Shown here: positions 9,322-18,897 of the stretch, piece after piece
Position numbering within the stretch: position 1 is the stretch's first letter
Layout: each line of letters starts with the position of its first letter
NCBI GenBank assembly: GCA_027486725.1
Contig: JAIXOP010000003.1
Span: 1 to 64,000, forward strand
Reading direction: 5' to 3'
From: Burkholderiales bacterium
GTDB taxonomy: Bacteria > Pseudomonadota > Gammaproteobacteria > Burkholderiales > Burkholderiaceae_A
Length of the DNA stretch: 64,000 nucleotides
Translations under genes and position numbers: made by a program
The notes under the pieces: model-generated
Database searches by the model: none
The model's input: the letters and a program-made list of their open reading frames with translations, nothing else
What the model was told of the DNA's origin: nothing

Positions 9322-10233
9322 ATGGACACCATGCACGCCATTCCTTCCCTCGCCCCCGTTCTGCCCTCCGCCCCGATCTCGGCGCCAGCGGTTCAGCTGG
9401 GTTCGGCCGGAAGCATTGAGGCCTATGTCCGCTCAGTGCAGCAGCAGCCCATGCTCTCGGCCGAGGACGAGGTGGCCCTGGCCCTGCGTTTTCGCACCCT
9501 GAACGACCTCGACGCGGCCCGCCAGCTTGTGCTCTCGCACCTGCGCTTTGTGGTGTCGCTCTCGCGCCAGTATCTGGGCTATGGCCTTCCCCAGGCAGAC
9601 CTCATCCAGGAGGGCACGGTGGGCCTCATGAAGGCGGTCAAGGCCTTCGACCCATCGCGTGGCGTGCGGCTGGTCTCGTTTGCCGTGCACTGGATCAAAT
9701 CGGAAATTCACGACTACATCCTGCGCAACTGGCAGCTGGTGAAGATCGCCAGCACCAAGGCGCAGCGCAAGCTCTTCTTCAATCTCAAGGGACTCAAGCG
9801 GTCGCTGGGCACGGATCGTCAGCTCTCGATGGCGCAGGCCGAGGTCATCGCACAGGAGCTCTCGGTGTCGCCGGCCGAGGTGCTCGAAATGGACCAGAGG
9901 CTCGCGGGCGGTGACCTGCCCCTGGAGCTTCCCGAGGGCGACGCCGAAGACACACCTCGGCTGTCGTGGTCCCAGAGGCTGGCGGCCGACCATGCCGATC
10001 CCGCAGAGCTGGTGGAGGCCTCGGTCGATGGCAGCCGGCGGCGCATTGCCCTGCAGGCCGCCCTGCAGGAGCTCGATGCCCGGACGCGGGAGATCCTCGA
10101 GGCCCGTTGGATGGCCGAGCCCGAGCAGGTGCCGACCCTGCATGCCCTGGCCGACAAGTATGGGGTCTCGGCCGAGCGCATCCGTCAGCTTGAGACCAAC
10201 GGCCTGAAGAAGCTGCGCCTCAGCCTGGCCTAG
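9322..10233 (+). CDS. rpoH: RNA polymerase sigma-32 factor (heat shock)
   Basis: A 303-aa sigma-70-family factor directing RNA polymerase to heat-shock promoters. It has region 2 ([46 protein letters not shown], given in parts: core motifs DLIQEG and [14 protein letters not shown]), the RpoH box QRKLFFNLK at about 148-156, and region 4 with [15 protein letters not shown] 9322 is chosen because GGAG sits 6 nt upstream; ATG 9310 has no ribosome-binding site and would nearly abut CIRCE. Its TAG stop shares a CTAG with convergent ctaB. Confidence 0.96.
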   Translation: MDTMHAIPSLAPVLPSAPISAPAVQLGSAGSIEAYVRSVQQQPMLSAEDEVALALRFRTLNDLDAARQLVLSHLRFVVSLSRQYLGYGLPQADLIQEGTVGLMKAVKAFDPSRGVRLVSFAVHWIKSEIHDYILRNWQLVKIASTKAQRKLFFNLKGLKRSLGTDRQLSMAQAEVIAQELSVSPAEVLEMDQRLAGGDLPLELPEGDAEDTPRLSWSQRLAADHADPAELVEASVDGSRRRIALQAALQELDARTREILEARWMAEPEQVPTLHALADKYGVSAERIRQLETNGLKKLRLSLA

Positions 10234-11147
10234 GCCAGGGCCAGCCGCAGGTAGTGGTCGGCGAGCAGCGCCGCAAAAATCAGCGCCAGATAATTGATCG
10301 AGTAGCGGAAGGTGGCGCGCGCCAGCGGCTCATCGTAGGCCTGGTATAGCCGCCAGGCGTAGTGCATGAATCGTGCGCCCAGCGCCAGGGCTGCCACCAA
10401 ATACACCAGACCCGACATGCCAATCAGGCTGGGCAGCAGGCTCACCGCCAGCAGCAAGGCCGAGTAGAGCAGGATCTGCAGCCGGGTGTAGGCATTGCCG
10501 TGGGTCACTGGCAGCATGGGCAGGCCCGACTTCGCATAGTCGTCGGCCCTGTAGAGCGCCAGTGCCCAGAAGTGCGGGGGTGTCCACACAAAGATGATGA
10601 GAAAGAGCACCCAGGCCTCGGGCGGCACGGCGCCGGTGATGGCCGCCCAGCCCAGCACCGGAGGCATGGCGCCCGAGGCGCCGCCAATCACGATGTTCTG
10701 AGGGGTGCGCGGCTTCAGATACAGGGTGTAGATGAGTGCGTAGCCCACGAAGGTGGCCAGGGTCAGCCAGGCCGTCAGGGCATTGGTGGTGAGAAAAAGG
10801 GTTGCCATGCCGGCTGCGCAGAGGACCACCGAGAAGGCGAGGGTCTGCTGCACCGTGAGGCCGCCCGTGGGCAGCGGGCGCCAGGCGGTGCGGGTCATCT
10901 TGGCGTCGATGTGGGCCTCGAGCAGACAATTCACCGCCGCAGCCGACATGGCCACCAGCGTGATGCCCACCATGCCCCCGATCAGGGGCAGATAGGGGAC
11001 CCAGCCATCGACCGAGAGCAGCATGCCGATGAAGGCACAGAAGCTGATGAGGGCGTTGACGCGGGGCTTGGTCAGGGCGAGGTACTGCCCCAGGATGGAG
11101 CCCGTGGGTGCAGCCGTGGGGGCGGCCGTGGGGTCGGCCTTAGCCAA
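10230..11147 (-). CDS. ctaB: Protoheme IX farnesyltransferase (heme O synthase)
   Basis: This integral membrane UbiA-family enzyme adds a farnesyl group to heme B to make heme O, the precursor of heme A for the aa3 oxidase. The 305-aa protein begins its family region at [18 protein letters not shown] and has the Asp-containing loop [17 protein letters not shown] and the second loop [14 protein letters not shown]; about nine membrane segments are expected. It overlaps the SCO-like gene by 8 nt. Heme A synthase (ctaA) normally sits directly upstream and is missing here. The N-terminus carries a degenerate PTAA repeat (11104-11139). Confidence 0.96.
   Translation of the reverse strand: MAKADPTAAPTAAPTGSILGQYLALTKPRVNALISFCAFIGMLLSVDGWVPYLPLIGGMVGITLVAMSAAAVNCLLEAHIDAKMTRTAWRPLPTGGLTVQQTLAFSVVLCAAGMATLFLTTNALTAWLTLATFVGYALIYTLYLKPRTPQNIVIGGASGAMPPVLGWAAITGAVPPEAWVLFLIIFVWTPPHFWALALYRADDYAKSGLPMLPVTHGNAYTRLQILLYSALLLAVSLLPSLIGMSGLVYLVAALALGARFMHYAWRLYQAYDEPLARATFRYSINYLALIFAALLADHYLRLALA
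11104..11139 (-). repeat. 12-nt tandem repeat (3 units) at the ctaB N-terminus
   Basis: Units at 11104-11115, 11116-11127 and 11128-11139 (GTGGGTGCAGCC, GTGGGGGCGGCC, GTGGGGTCGGCC on the plus strand) code for [11 protein letters not shown] near the start of CtaB. The units are degenerate and the frame is kept. Confidence 0.85.
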
Positions 11148-11820
11148 TTCGGGACGCCTTCAGAAGCCGGCCAAGGTCTTTGCGAATCTTTGCGGGCTCG
11201 GTGCCGGGAGCAAACTGCATCACCAGTCGGCCGAGCGGGTCGATGATGTAGACCGTGGGGGCATCGCCCGTCGGGTATTGGGGCTGGGCCGACCATGGGC
11301 CCTCCACGACATAGGTGCCGCGCAGCTCGCCGTCGAATTTGGGATCGATGGCTGGCCCCTGGATGGGCGATGCACCGGGCTCGAGCCACCAGAGGCGCTC
11401 GATGCGGGTGCGCTCCCGGCCACTGGCCAAGCGGATCTGGCGAACATCCGTCAGAAGCTTTTCGCATTCGGCATTGCACTGACGAGGCGAGCGCACCACC
11501 ATCAGCCAGCGGCCGCCATAGTCGGCGAGGGAATTGAGGTCGGAGCGCTGGGCCTGCTCATCGGGCGGCAGCAGGCGCAGAACATCAACCAGATTGGATT
11601 CATCGGCCGCCCGCACGTGGGTTGTGATCGGCGTGTTGGCGAGTTCGGGCGTGGGGCTGTAAATGGCACCGGTGTTGGTCTCACCGCCGGGCGCCACGAC
11701 GTAGTACATGAAGTAGGAAATGATCACCGGCGCCACGCAGACGGCAATGATCAGCCAGAGCGTCCGGTTGGAGCGCAGCTCGGAGGGCTTCGGGGGAGGC
11801 ATGGGGGTCTGAGCGATCAC
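11140..11820 (-). CDS. Membrane-anchored SCO/thioredoxin-like oxidase assembly protein
   Basis: A 226-aa protein with one N-terminal membrane segment ([21 protein letters not shown]) and a thioredoxin-fold periplasmic domain. It contains CNAEC, a CxxxC like the copper- or thiol-active pair of SCO proteins, in the context [16 protein letters not shown]. The distal SCO His is not obvious. Genes of this type sit between surf1 and ctaA in Burkholderiales cox clusters and presumably help mature the oxidase. GTG at 11820 is preferred because AGGA lies 6 nt upstream; ATG 11802 is the alternative. The function is inferred from motif and context. Confidence 0.75.
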   Translation of the reverse strand: MIAQTPMPPPKPSELRSNRTLWLIIAVCVAPVIISYFMYYVVAPGGETNTGAIYSPTPELANTPITTHVRAADESNLVDVLRLLPPDEQAQRSDLNSLADYGGRWLMVVRSPRQCNAECEKLLTDVRQIRLASGRERTRIERLWWLEPGASPIQGPAIDPKFDGELRGTYVVEGPWSAQPQYPTGDAPTVYIIDPLGRLVMQFAPGTEPAKIRKDLGRLLKASRIG

Positions 11821-11845
11821 GGGGATTCCTGAACGGTGGGGCGAC

Positions 11846-12643
11846 TCACGTTGCTGCAGGGCGAAGTCTAAAGGCAAAGACGGCCGCCGCCAGGGACATC
11901 AGCAGCCACTGGAGGGCATAGCCTCGGTGCGTGTTCGCCGCATTCTCGGGAAGGCTGGGGCGCAGAGCGCGCGGGAGCTCGGTGGAGTCGTTGAGGCCGG
12001 CGGTACTCGGTGCCTTGGCCCCCTCAGGCTCGGGACTGAGCCAGAAGATGGCTGGATAGATTTGGTCGGGGGCAGCCTGGGCTCCACGCGCGGCCAGCCA
12101 GGCCTGGCCCCAGTCCTCGGGAAAGTTCTGCCAGAGCGCGCCCTCGTTGGTCTGACTGCCGAGGGCAATCCGACGCAGCGGATCGCTCAGTGCCAGGGCC
12201 TCGATGTTGGCGCTGGGACGGTCGGGCAGGCCCCGCTGGCCCAGGATGAATGCGCTTCGGTCGGGGTCGGCCTGTCCCGGGGCCTTCGGCAGCCAGCCCA
12301 GGTTGACCCACGCGATCCTGCCGTCGGGGAGTTGCAGGGGCACAATGACATGCACCCCAGGTCGCCCATCGAGGGCTCGGTTGTCGAGGTAGAGCACCGC
12401 CTCGGGAAGCCAGCGACCCTCCAGGCGATAGGCCCGGCGGTCCACGACCTCGGCCATGGGCAGCCCTTGCAAGGACACCGAGGGCACCGAGAGTGCTGCA
12501 CTGAGGCGGTCTTGGATGGCCTGCTTCTCGGCCGCGCGGCCCCACTGCCAGAAAGCCAGGGCAAGGCCCACGGCCACCAGAGCCAACAAAAACCCGGTGG
12601 CGGCCCAGCGCATCGGCCGAGGAGCATTGGAAGGCTTTACCAT
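11846..12643 (-). CDS. SURF1 family cytochrome oxidase assembly protein
   Basis: A 265-aa protein with the two-membrane-helix SURF1 layout: helix 1 at about 14-33 (TGFLLALVAVGLALAFWQWGR), a large periplasmic domain with GRWLPEAVLYLDNR and VNLGWLPK, and a C-terminal helix preceded by HRGYALQW. SURF1 helps insert heme A into subunit I of aa3-type oxidases. Start 12643 (MVKPS) is chosen over 12688, which adds non-family sequence. It precedes the SCO-like gene by 25 nt and diverges from the DUF2909 gene. Confidence 0.93.
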   Translation of the reverse strand: MVKPSNAPRPMRWAATGFLLALVAVGLALAFWQWGRAAEKQAIQDRLSAALSVPSVSLQGLPMAEVVDRRAYRLEGRWLPEAVLYLDNRALDGRPGVHVIVPLQLPDGRIAWVNLGWLPKAPGQADPDRSAFILGQRGLPDRPSANIEALALSDPLRRIALGSQTNEGALWQNFPEDWGQAWLAARGAQAAPDQIYPAIFWLSPEPEGAKAPSTAGLNDSTELPRALRPSLPENAANTHRGYALQWLLMSLAAAVFAFRLRPAAT

Positions 12644-12705
12644 GGGCTCATTCAACCATGGCGTGCTGCCACCGCGGGCAGGCGCCACTCATTTTCGGAG
12701 GCCGC

Positions 12706-12909
12706 ATGGCCAAGGCATTCATCGGTGTTGGGTTCCTTCTGATTCTGGGCAGCCTGGGGTCGGCCTTTTATTTTCTGATGCGCGACAAGGGGCAAAGCAA
12801 CAACACGGTGCGGGCATTGGCGTTTCGCGTTGGCTTTTCCATCGTGCTGTTCCTGAGCCTGCTGATTGCCCATCAGTTTGGGCTGGTGGAAACCTCCGGC
12901 ATTCGCTGA
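12706..12909 (+). CDS. Twin-transmembrane DUF2909 protein
   Basis: A 67-aa protein with two hydrophobic segments, FIGVGFLLILGSLGSAFYFL and FSIVLFLSLLIAHQFGL, separated by the short polar loop MRDKGQSNNTVRALAFR. Small proteins of this kind sit between coxC and surf1 in many betaproteobacteria. The function is unknown but the context points to oxidase assembly or stability. Start 12706 is used rather than 12658. Confidence 0.85.
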   Translation: MAKAFIGVGFLLILGSLGSAFYFLMRDKGQSNNTVRALAFRVGFSIVLFLSLLIAHQFGLVETSGIR

Positions 12910-12989
12910 TTCGGGCGGCCAAGGGATCGCCTTCGGAATGGGTTCGTTCTGGGGGGTCCCCCTCTGAGCTGCCCCCGAGACAGCAGACA

Positions 12990-13015
12990 AAAAAGCCCGC
13001 CGAAGCGGGCTTTTT
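12990..13015. terminator. Bidirectional Rho-independent terminator
   Basis: A run of A, the stem GCCCGC-CGAA-GCGGGC, then TTTTT lies between convergent DUF2909 and coxC genes. The A-run and T-run mean it can terminate transcripts from both sides. The rest of 12910-13031 holds no gene. Confidence 0.88.
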
Positions 13016-13031
13016 GCCGGACTGGCATCGG

Positions 13032-13898
13032 TCAGAGCCAGTAGACAACCACATAGAGGCCCAGCCAGACCACGTCGACGAAGTGCCAATACCAGGCGGC
13101 AGCTTCGAAGGCGAAGTGGTTTTCGGGCTTGAAGTGGCCCTGCGTCAGGCGATAGAGCACCACGGCCAGCATGACGGCGCCCAGGAACACATGAAAGCCA
13201 TGGAAGCCGGTCAGCATGTAGAAGGTCGCGCCGAAGATGCCCGAGGTCATCTTCAGGTTGAGGTCGCTGTAGGCGTGCATGTATTCGTAGATCTGGAAGC
13301 CCAGGAAGATGGCGCCAAGACCCACCGTCGCAGCCAGCCAGAGGATGGCCTTCTGGCGATGGTCTTCGCGCAGCGCGTGGTGGGCGATCGTGAGGGTGAC
13401 GCCCGAGGTCAGCAGCAGGGCGGTGTTGATGGTGGGGATCCAGAAGGGGCCCATGGTCTGGAACTTCTCGACCAGATTGGCGGGGCCGGTGTTGGGCCAC
13501 TGGGCGCTGAAGTCGGGCCACAGCACGGCGCGGTGATCGAGGTCGCCAAGCCAGGGCATGGCAATGGCGCGGGCATAGAAGAGCGCACCGAAGAAGGCCG
13601 CAAAAAACATGACTTCCGAGAAGATGAACCAGCCCATGCTCCAGCGGAAGCTGGCATCCACGCGCTGGCTGTACATGCCGGTCTCGGACTCGCGGATGAC
13701 TTCGCCAAACCAGCCAAAGAACATGTAGGCCAGGATCGCCAGGCCAATGGCCGTGGTGTAGGGCGAGTGGGCGGCATCGTTGACCATGCCGCTCATGCCG
13801 ATCATGAAAAACAGCATGGAAATGGAACCCACCAGCGGCCATTTGCTGGGCGCGGGGATGAAGTAATACGGCGTCGTGCCGTGAGCGGTAGCGCCCAT
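13032..13898 (-). CDS. coxC: Cytochrome c oxidase subunit III
   Basis: A 288-aa, seven-helix subunit of the aa3 oxidase. Family signatures are YYFIPAPSKWPLVGS, WFGEVIRESETGMYSQRVD, WGMGWF-type FRWSMGWFIFSEVMFFAAFF, GFHGFHVFLGAVML and the terminal WYWHFVDVVWLGLYVVVYWL. The ATG at 13898 has GGGAG about 9 nt upstream. It is last in the coxB-coxA-cox11-DUF2970-coxC run and is followed by a strong terminator. Confidence 0.97.
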   Translation of the reverse strand: MGATAHGTTPYYFIPAPSKWPLVGSISMLFFMIGMSGMVNDAAHSPYTTAIGLAILAYMFFGWFGEVIRESETGMYSQRVDASFRWSMGWFIFSEVMFFAAFFGALFYARAIAMPWLGDLDHRAVLWPDFSAQWPNTGPANLVEKFQTMGPFWIPTINTALLLTSGVTLTIAHHALREDHRQKAILWLAATVGLGAIFLGFQIYEYMHAYSDLNLKMTSGIFGATFYMLTGFHGFHVFLGAVMLAVVLYRLTQGHFKPENHFAFEAAAWYWHFVDVVWLGLYVVVYWL

Positions 13899-13911
13899 CT
13901 TTTTGTTCTCC

Positions 13912-14154
13912 CTAAGAAATAACCACACGGACCAGCGCAAGCAGGCCCACAACAAACAACACGCCGGCCCCGATGCCGACGATGATCACATGAATCGGGT
14001 TGAGCTCGGCCGCATCGGCCTGATGGGCGTTGGCCCGGCGCACACCAAAAAACGACCAGAGCACGGCACTCACTGTTTGGAGAAAGCTCCCCTGCCGGCG
14101 CGTGGCGGCCTTGAGCTCATCGAGCGAGTGCGCATCCTTGCTGAGATCGCCCAT
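13912..14154 (-). CDS. DUF2970 family small membrane protein
   Basis: An 80-aa protein with a cytosolic segment SFLQTVSAVLWSFFGVRR and one C-terminal helix IHVIIVGIGAGVLFVVGLLAL. This family sits between cox11 and coxC in betaproteobacteria and is probably an accessory to the oxidase; no activity is known to me. Its start codon shares one base with the cox11 stop. Confidence 0.85.
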   Translation of the reverse strand: MGDLSKDAHSLDELKAATRRQGSFLQTVSAVLWSFFGVRRANAHQADAAELNPIHVIIVGIGAGVLFVVGLLALVRVVIS

Positions 14155-14756
14155 CAGAGGCTTCCTGCCCCACGGGCATTGGCGGCTGCGGCCGATTTCG
14201 GAACGCCCACCTCGAAGAAGGTGTAGGAGAGGGTGATGTTCTGAATGCCACCGGGCAGCTCGGGATCGATCACGAACACCACGGGAAATTCACGGGTCTC
14301 GCCAGCGCGCAGGTCCTGCTGCTCAAAACAAAAGCACTCGAGCTTCTTGAAATACGGGCCCGACTGCTTGGGGGCATAGGAAGGAATGGCCTGCCCCGAG
14401 AGGTCGCGGGTGTCCTTGTTGTGGATGTCGTAGACGACCGTGATCAGCTCGCCGGGGTGGGCCTCGATCACATTGTTGCGCGGCTTAAAAATCCAGGGAC
14501 CGCGGGAATTCGCGTCGAACTCCACCGAGACCTTCCGGGTGTAGTCGATCTGCGTGTTTTTCGCAAAGCGCTTGGCTTCCTCGGTGTTGAGGCGCTCCTT
14601 GGCCGTGAGCACATTGATGCCCGTGATCTGACAGATTTTTTCGTAGAGCGGCACCAGGGCAAAGCCGAAACCAAACATGGCCACGGCCGCGATCAGCAGC
14701 TTGCCCATCATCTGGATGTTGAGGCCTTTGGAGTCTTCGCTGCGCGGGGTGCTCAT
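14154..14756 (-). CDS. ctaG: Cytochrome c oxidase assembly protein CtaG (Cox11 type)
   Basis: A 200-aa copper chaperone that delivers CuB to subunit I from the periplasmic side. It has one N-terminal helix (MGKLLIAAVAMFGFGFALVPL) and a beta-rich domain ending with the copper-binding CFCF motif in KLECFCFEQQDL. Length and ending (LSYTFFEV) are typical. It is co-directional with coxA upstream and DUF2970 downstream. Confidence 0.96.
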   Translation of the reverse strand: MSTPRSEDSKGLNIQMMGKLLIAAVAMFGFGFALVPLYEKICQITGINVLTAKERLNTEEAKRFAKNTQIDYTRKVSVEFDANSRGPWIFKPRNNVIEAHPGELITVVYDIHNKDTRDLSGQAIPSYAPKQSGPYFKKLECFCFEQQDLRAGETREFPVVFVIDPELPGGIQNITLSYTFFEVGVPKSAAAANARGAGSL

Positions 14757-14771
14757 GCGGAATCTCGCGAC

Positions 14772-14876
14772 TCAGTGATGCGGAAAGAGGATGAACTTGG
14801 CAATGACCCCCGCGAAGAACACCAGCGCCACCGAGAGCAGCACGAGTGCAAGACGCAGGTTGGATCGGGGGGCCAT
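14772..14876 (-). CDS. Cytochrome oxidase small assembly protein
   Basis: A 34-residue single-helix protein (MAPRSNLRLALVLLSVALVF then FAGVIAKFILFPHH). Short one-helix genes occupy this same place between coxA and cox11 in Burkholderiales. The longer frame starting at 15002 runs into coxA and is not credible. Confidence 0.75.
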   Translation of the reverse strand: MAPRSNLRLALVLLSVALVFFAGVIAKFILFPHH

Positions 14877-14895
14877 GGCCGAGGCAGTGCGCGTC

Positions 14896-16491
14896 TTACT
14901 TGACGACCGGGGGGGTCTCGAAGGTGTGGAACGGTGCGGGCGACGGCACGCTCCACTCCAAGCCACCATCGTTGCCCCAGGGGTTGTCGGCCGCCTTCTC
15001 ACCGCCCTTGATGCACTTGATCACCACGTAAAGCAGGATCAGCTGGCTCAGGCCGAATCCAAACGCACCGATCGACGCGACCATATTGAAGTCGGCGAAC
15101 TGGGTGGGGTAGTCGGCATAACGGCGGGGCATGCCGGCCAGACCCAGGAAGTGCATGGGGAAGAAGGTGATGTTGAAGGTGATCATCGAGGCCCAGAAGT
15201 GGAACTTGCCGAGCTTCTCGTCGTACATGTGGCCAGTCCACTTGGGCAGCCAGTAGTACACACCAGCGAAGAGCGCGAAGAGCGAGCCGGCCACCAGCAC
15301 GTAGTGGAAGTGCGCCACGACGTAGTAGGTGTCGTGCAGCTGAATGTCGAGCGGGGCCACCGAGAGGATGATGCCGGTCAGGCCACCGATGGTGAACACC
15401 ACGATGAAGCCGATCGAGAACAGCATCGGGGTCTCGAAGGTCATGGAACCGCGCCACATGGTGGCCAGCCAGTTGAAGATCTTCACGCCCGTGGGCACGG
15501 CGATCAGCATCGTGGCGTACATGAAGAAGAGCTGGCCCATCAGGGGCATGCCGGTGGTGAACATGTGGTGGGCCCAGACCACGAACGACAGGATGGCGAT
15601 CGAGGCGGTGGCGTAGACCATCGAGCTGTAGCCGAAGAGCTTCTTGCGGGCGAAGGTGGGGATGATCTCCGAGACAATGCCGAAGGCCGGAAGGATCATG
15701 ATGTAGACCTCGGGGTGACCGAAGAACCAGAAGATGTGCTGGTACATCACGGGGTCACCGCCGGCAGCGGCGTTGAAGAAGTTGGTGCCGAAGTGGCGAT
15801 CGGTCAGGGTCATGGTGATGGCACCGGCCAGCACGGGCATGACGGCGATCAGCAGGTAGGCAGTGATCAGCCAGGTCCAGACAAACATCGGCATCTTCAT
15901 CAGCGTCATGCCGGGGGCGCGCATGTTGAGGATGGTGGTGATGATGTTGATGGAGCCCATGATCGAAGAGGCACCCATGATGTGCATCGCGAAAATCGCC
16001 ATGTCCATGCCAATGCCCATCTGTCCGCTGAGGGGCGCGTAGAGCGTCCATCCAGCAGCGGTGGCGCCACCCGGCACAAAGAACGAGGCCACCAGCAGGA
16101 TCGCTGCAGGAACCATCAGCCAGAAGCTGAAGTTGTTCATGCGGGCGAAGGCCATGTCGGACGCGCCGATCTGCAGCGGAATCATCCAGTTCGCGAAGCC
16201 CACGAAGGCGGGCATGATCGCGCCGAACACCATGATGAGGCCGTGCATGGTGGTGAGCTGGTTGAAGAGCTCGGGCTGCACGAGCTGCAGGCCCGGCTGA
16301 AAGAGCTCGGCACGGATGCCCAGGGCCAGCACGCCGCCGACCGCCAGCATCGCAAAGCTGAACCAGAGGTAGAGCGTGCCGATGTCTTTGTGGTTGGTGG
16401 CAAACAGCCAACGGCGCAGTCCCGTCGGGTGATCGTGGGCGTGGTCGTCGTGGTGACCCGCGAGGTCTTTCGGCTCGAGAACGGCACTCAT
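14896..16491 (-). CDS. coxA: Cytochrome c oxidase subunit I (aa3 type)
   Basis: The 531-aa catalytic subunit carries heme a, heme a3 and CuB. Signatures include [10 protein letters not shown] at the first helix, WPLIGT-type [34 protein letters not shown] with the CuB His-Tyr pair, [12 protein letters not shown] with the CuB histidines, and [11 protein letters not shown] with the heme His ligands. The ATG at 16491 has AGGAG 7 nt upstream. The longer frame to 16581 adds unlike sequence. Confidence 0.98.
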   Translation of the reverse strand: MSAVLEPKDLAGHHDDHAHDHPTGLRRWLFATNHKDIGTLYLWFSFAMLAVGGVLALGIRAELFQPGLQLVQPELFNQLTTMHGLIMVFGAIMPAFVGFANWMIPLQIGASDMAFARMNNFSFWLMVPAAILLVASFFVPGGATAAGWTLYAPLSGQMGIGMDMAIFAMHIMGASSIMGSINIITTILNMRAPGMTLMKMPMFVWTWLITAYLLIAVMPVLAGAITMTLTDRHFGTNFFNAAAGGDPVMYQHIFWFFGHPEVYIMILPAFGIVSEIIPTFARKKLFGYSSMVYATASIAILSFVVWAHHMFTTGMPLMGQLFFMYATMLIAVPTGVKIFNWLATMWRGSMTFETPMLFSIGFIVVFTIGGLTGIILSVAPLDIQLHDTYYVVAHFHYVLVAGSLFALFAGVYYWLPKWTGHMYDEKLGKFHFWASMITFNITFFPMHFLGLAGMPRRYADYPTQFADFNMVASIGAFGFGLSQLILLYVVIKCIKGGEKAADNPWGNDGGLEWSVPSPAPFHTFETPPVVK

Positions 16492-16558
16492 GTTGGCGCT
16501 CCTGGTTTGGCTTCGGTAATGAATGAAATCGTTGAACGGGGTGTAGAGAACTGGGGGC

Positions 16559-17410
16559 TTACTGGGCGGTGGCCTGGGCAACCTGGGCCTTCACGGCCGG
16601 TGCTGCGGGGAGGTTCTTGGCCTTTTGCTCGGCCACCCAGGCGGTGTACTCCTCGGGGGTCACAACGCGGACCACGATGGGCATGAAGGCGTGGTCCTTG
16701 CCGCAGAGCTCAGCGCAGTGGCCGTTGTAGGTGCCCACACGCTCGGCCTTGAACCAGGTGTCCCGGACGAAGCCGGGGATGGCGTCTTGCTTCACACCGA
16801 AGGCGGGAACCATCCAGGCATGGATGACATCGTTGGCGGTGGTGATGATGCGGATCTTCTTGCCGACGGGCACGACCATCTGGTTGTCGACTTCGGAGAG
16901 GTAGTTGAGCGACTTGGGCTGCTCATTGAGGCGCTGCTCGTAGGGGGTGGTCAGGGTCGAGACAAAGCTGATGCCTTCGCCCTCGCCTTTCAGGTAATCG
17001 TAGCCCCACTTCCACTGGTAGCCGGTGGCCTTGATGGTGATGTCGGCGTTGGTGGTGTCTTTCTGGGCCATCACGATGGGGGTGGCATAGACGCCGATCA
17101 CAACCACGATCAAGAAGGGGACCACCGTCCAGGCCACCTCGAGCGCGGTGCTCTCGTGGAACTCGGCGGGCTTGGCACCCTTGCTCTTGCGGTGCTTGAA
17201 GATCGAATAGAACATGACCCCGAACACGGCCACGAAGATCAGCAGGCAGACCACCAGCAGGAAGTTGTGGAGCGTGTAGAGATTCTCGGCGATGCCCGAT
17301 GCGGGCGTGCGGAGGTTGTATTTGGTGGTCATGTCGTTGGCCAGGGCTGCAGTGGAAACAGCAGCCGAGGCGAGAACCCCCGAGAGACCCATCAGGCGAG
17401 CGATGCGCAT
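16559..17410 (-). CDS. coxB: Cytochrome c oxidase subunit II
   Basis: A 283-aa CuA-bearing subunit that accepts electrons from cytochrome c. It has a signal peptide ([19 protein letters not shown], then TAALA), two membrane helices ([21 protein letters not shown] and [18 protein letters not shown]), the aromatic patch [10 protein letters not shown], and the CuA motif [13 protein letters not shown]. There is no C-terminal cytochrome c domain, so this is a caa3-negative form. Start 17410 begins the signal peptide. Confidence 0.97.
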   Translation of the reverse strand: MRIARLMGLSGVLASAAVSTAALANDMTTKYNLRTPASGIAENLYTLHNFLLVVCLLIFVAVFGVMFYSIFKHRKSKGAKPAEFHESTALEVAWTVVPFLIVVVIGVYATPIVMAQKDTTNADITIKATGYQWKWGYDYLKGEGEGISFVSTLTTPYEQRLNEQPKSLNYLSEVDNQMVVPVGKKIRIITTANDVIHAWMVPAFGVKQDAIPGFVRDTWFKAERVGTYNGHCAELCGKDHAFMPIVVRVVTPEEYTAWVAEQKAKNLPAAPAVKAQVAQATAQ

Positions 17411-17496
17411 CACAAATCCTTTGTTCGAAAACGTCTGAAAAATCCGGCAAACAACACTAGAAGAACTTCCAACCCGTCCATCGGGCGGTGACTGCC

Positions 17497-18006
17497 TCAG
17501 CCCCGAGCCGGGCTGGCCATCGCGGCCCCAGAGAGCTGCTGGCGCATTTCCTTGGCCAACTGCCGACGGGCCGAGGGCTCCACAAACCGACCCACCCAGG
17601 CGCGCTGGGCGCCCGAGCGAATCTCGATCAGGCCCTGGTCCGACTCCGGCTGACCAATCCTGACCCACTCCCGAGGCACCAGCAGCTCCCGCTGCCGACT
17701 CCCCCGATGTGCCACCACACGAATGCGGTCGGCAAAGAACTCCACTTCATCTGCGTCGGTGGCATGGCGGGCATACACAAGAAACGCCACCGCCAAAGCC
17801 AAGCACTCCACCACCGCAAACGGCAAAACGATCCAAGCGCCATGCGCTGCCCACGCGCCGGCCACCACCAGCGACACCAGAACCATCGAACCGAAGATGG
17901 CGAGCAGCGCCTGCGGGCCCAGGGAGCAATTCTTTCGGAGCATCCACCGGGCTTCGGGCTCAGGCTTGGGCAACTGCTCAGCGGAGTCGGAATCGGGGGG
18001 CAGCAT
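17497..18006 (-). CDS. DUF2244 family membrane protein
   Basis: A 169-aa protein with two adjacent helices (about 32-58 and 60-78) and a cytosolic C-terminal domain with RVVAHRGSRQRELLVPREWVRI and AWVGRFVEPSARRQLAKEMR. DUF2244 genes lie upstream of coxB in many alpha- and betaproteobacteria. The function is unknown; co-orientation with coxB (86-nt gap) suggests a link to oxidase expression or assembly. Confidence 0.85.
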   Translation of the reverse strand: MLPPDSDSAEQLPKPEPEARWMLRKNCSLGPQALLAIFGSMVLVSLVVAGAWAAHGAWIVLPFAVVECLALAVAFLVYARHATDADEVEFFADRIRVVAHRGSRQRELLVPREWVRIGQPESDQGLIEIRSGAQRAWVGRFVEPSARRQLAKEMRQQLSGAAMASPARG

Positions 18007-18070
18007 GGGCGCGCTCGCGAAGGTAACGCTCTTTGGGAATGCGGATTATAGAGATGGAAGTGGGGGTTTG

Positions 18071-18853
18071 TTAAAAATCAATCCCTGGATCAGTGTCTTT
18101 GCGGCCCGCAGGCTGGAAGCGCACGACCGAGACCGGTGGGGCAGCGCCGCGGCCTCGTGGGGATGGCACATCCAATCCCGCGGCCTGGGCCCCGAAGCCA
18201 TGGCCAAAGACCAGCTCCAGCGACACCGTGGTGCGCGCCACGGCAGCAATGGCCGCAGTCTGTTCAGCCATGGGGCCGGCGGGCGGCAGGCCAGCCAGGC
18301 CCTCGGCCCACCGCGGCCCCAGCCAGGACAGGTCCTGAGCGGCCCGCTCGGGGCTGGAGTAAGTGAGCGCCAACCCCTGAGACTCCATCACGGGGGCTCG
18401 CAGGCCCGACCCGACCATCAGATCGCCCAGATCGTGGAGGTCGATCAGGCAGGCATCCACCCATTCGGCCGCCCTGGGGCCCAGAGATTGCTGCAGGGTG
18501 GGAAGGCTGGCGGCCCCGAGGCAGGCCACGGCCACAACCCCATCGAGAGCCAGGCGGGCCTTGGCCCAGTGCAGGGCTGCCCGATGCTCGGAGGCCCCGC
18601 CCTGCAGAAGGAGGATGCCGAGGTCGACGGGCTCGACGCCATCGGCCAGCCGCAGCCCGCGAAGGCCCTGCGCTGCCAGACGCGCCACCAGCAGCTCGCC
18701 CAGCGCAGGCCCGGCCCACGACGCCTGAGGCAGGAGGGGGGCGAGCGCCAGAGTCGATGGCCGGCGACGAAGCACCGTCAGCCGGTCGGCAAGACCATCC
18801 ACGGCCCGAAGGAGCAGGGGATGGTGGAGATCGGCGGGCTGAGGGTCGGTCAT
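18071..18853 (-). CDS. Degenerate BioC-like SAM-methyltransferase homologue
   Basis: A 260-aa protein. Its second half follows the BioC (malonyl-ACP methyltransferase) pattern: VDLGILLLQGGASEHRAALHW, then DLHDLGDLMVGSGLRAPVME, LALTYSS and LELVFGHGFG. The SAM-binding loop of class I methyltransferases (DxGxGxG) cannot be found: the corresponding region is LPQASWAGPALGELL. It may therefore be inactive or bind something else. It diverges from comF by 44 nt, the same neighbourhood as BioC-like genes in related bacteria. No other biotin gene is in the window. Confidence 0.6.
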   Translation of the reverse strand: MTDPQPADLHHPLLLRAVDGLADRLTVLRRRPSTLALAPLLPQASWAGPALGELLVARLAAQGLRGLRLADGVEPVDLGILLLQGGASEHRAALHWAKARLALDGVVAVACLGAASLPTLQQSLGPRAAEWVDACLIDLHDLGDLMVGSGLRAPVMESQGLALTYSSPERAAQDLSWLGPRWAEGLAGLPPAGPMAEQTAAIAAVARTTVSLELVFGHGFGAQAAGLDVPSPRGRGAAPPVSVVRFQPAGRKDTDPGIDF

Positions 18854-18897
18854 GCGGCGGATGGCGGCGGGCGTTGAAGCCTGCCATTGTCTTTGAA

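Noticed and set aside
14791-16686. 631-aa His-rich frame on the plus strand
   Set aside because: Antisense to coxA; its His/Glu/Gly richness is the complement of coxA codons.
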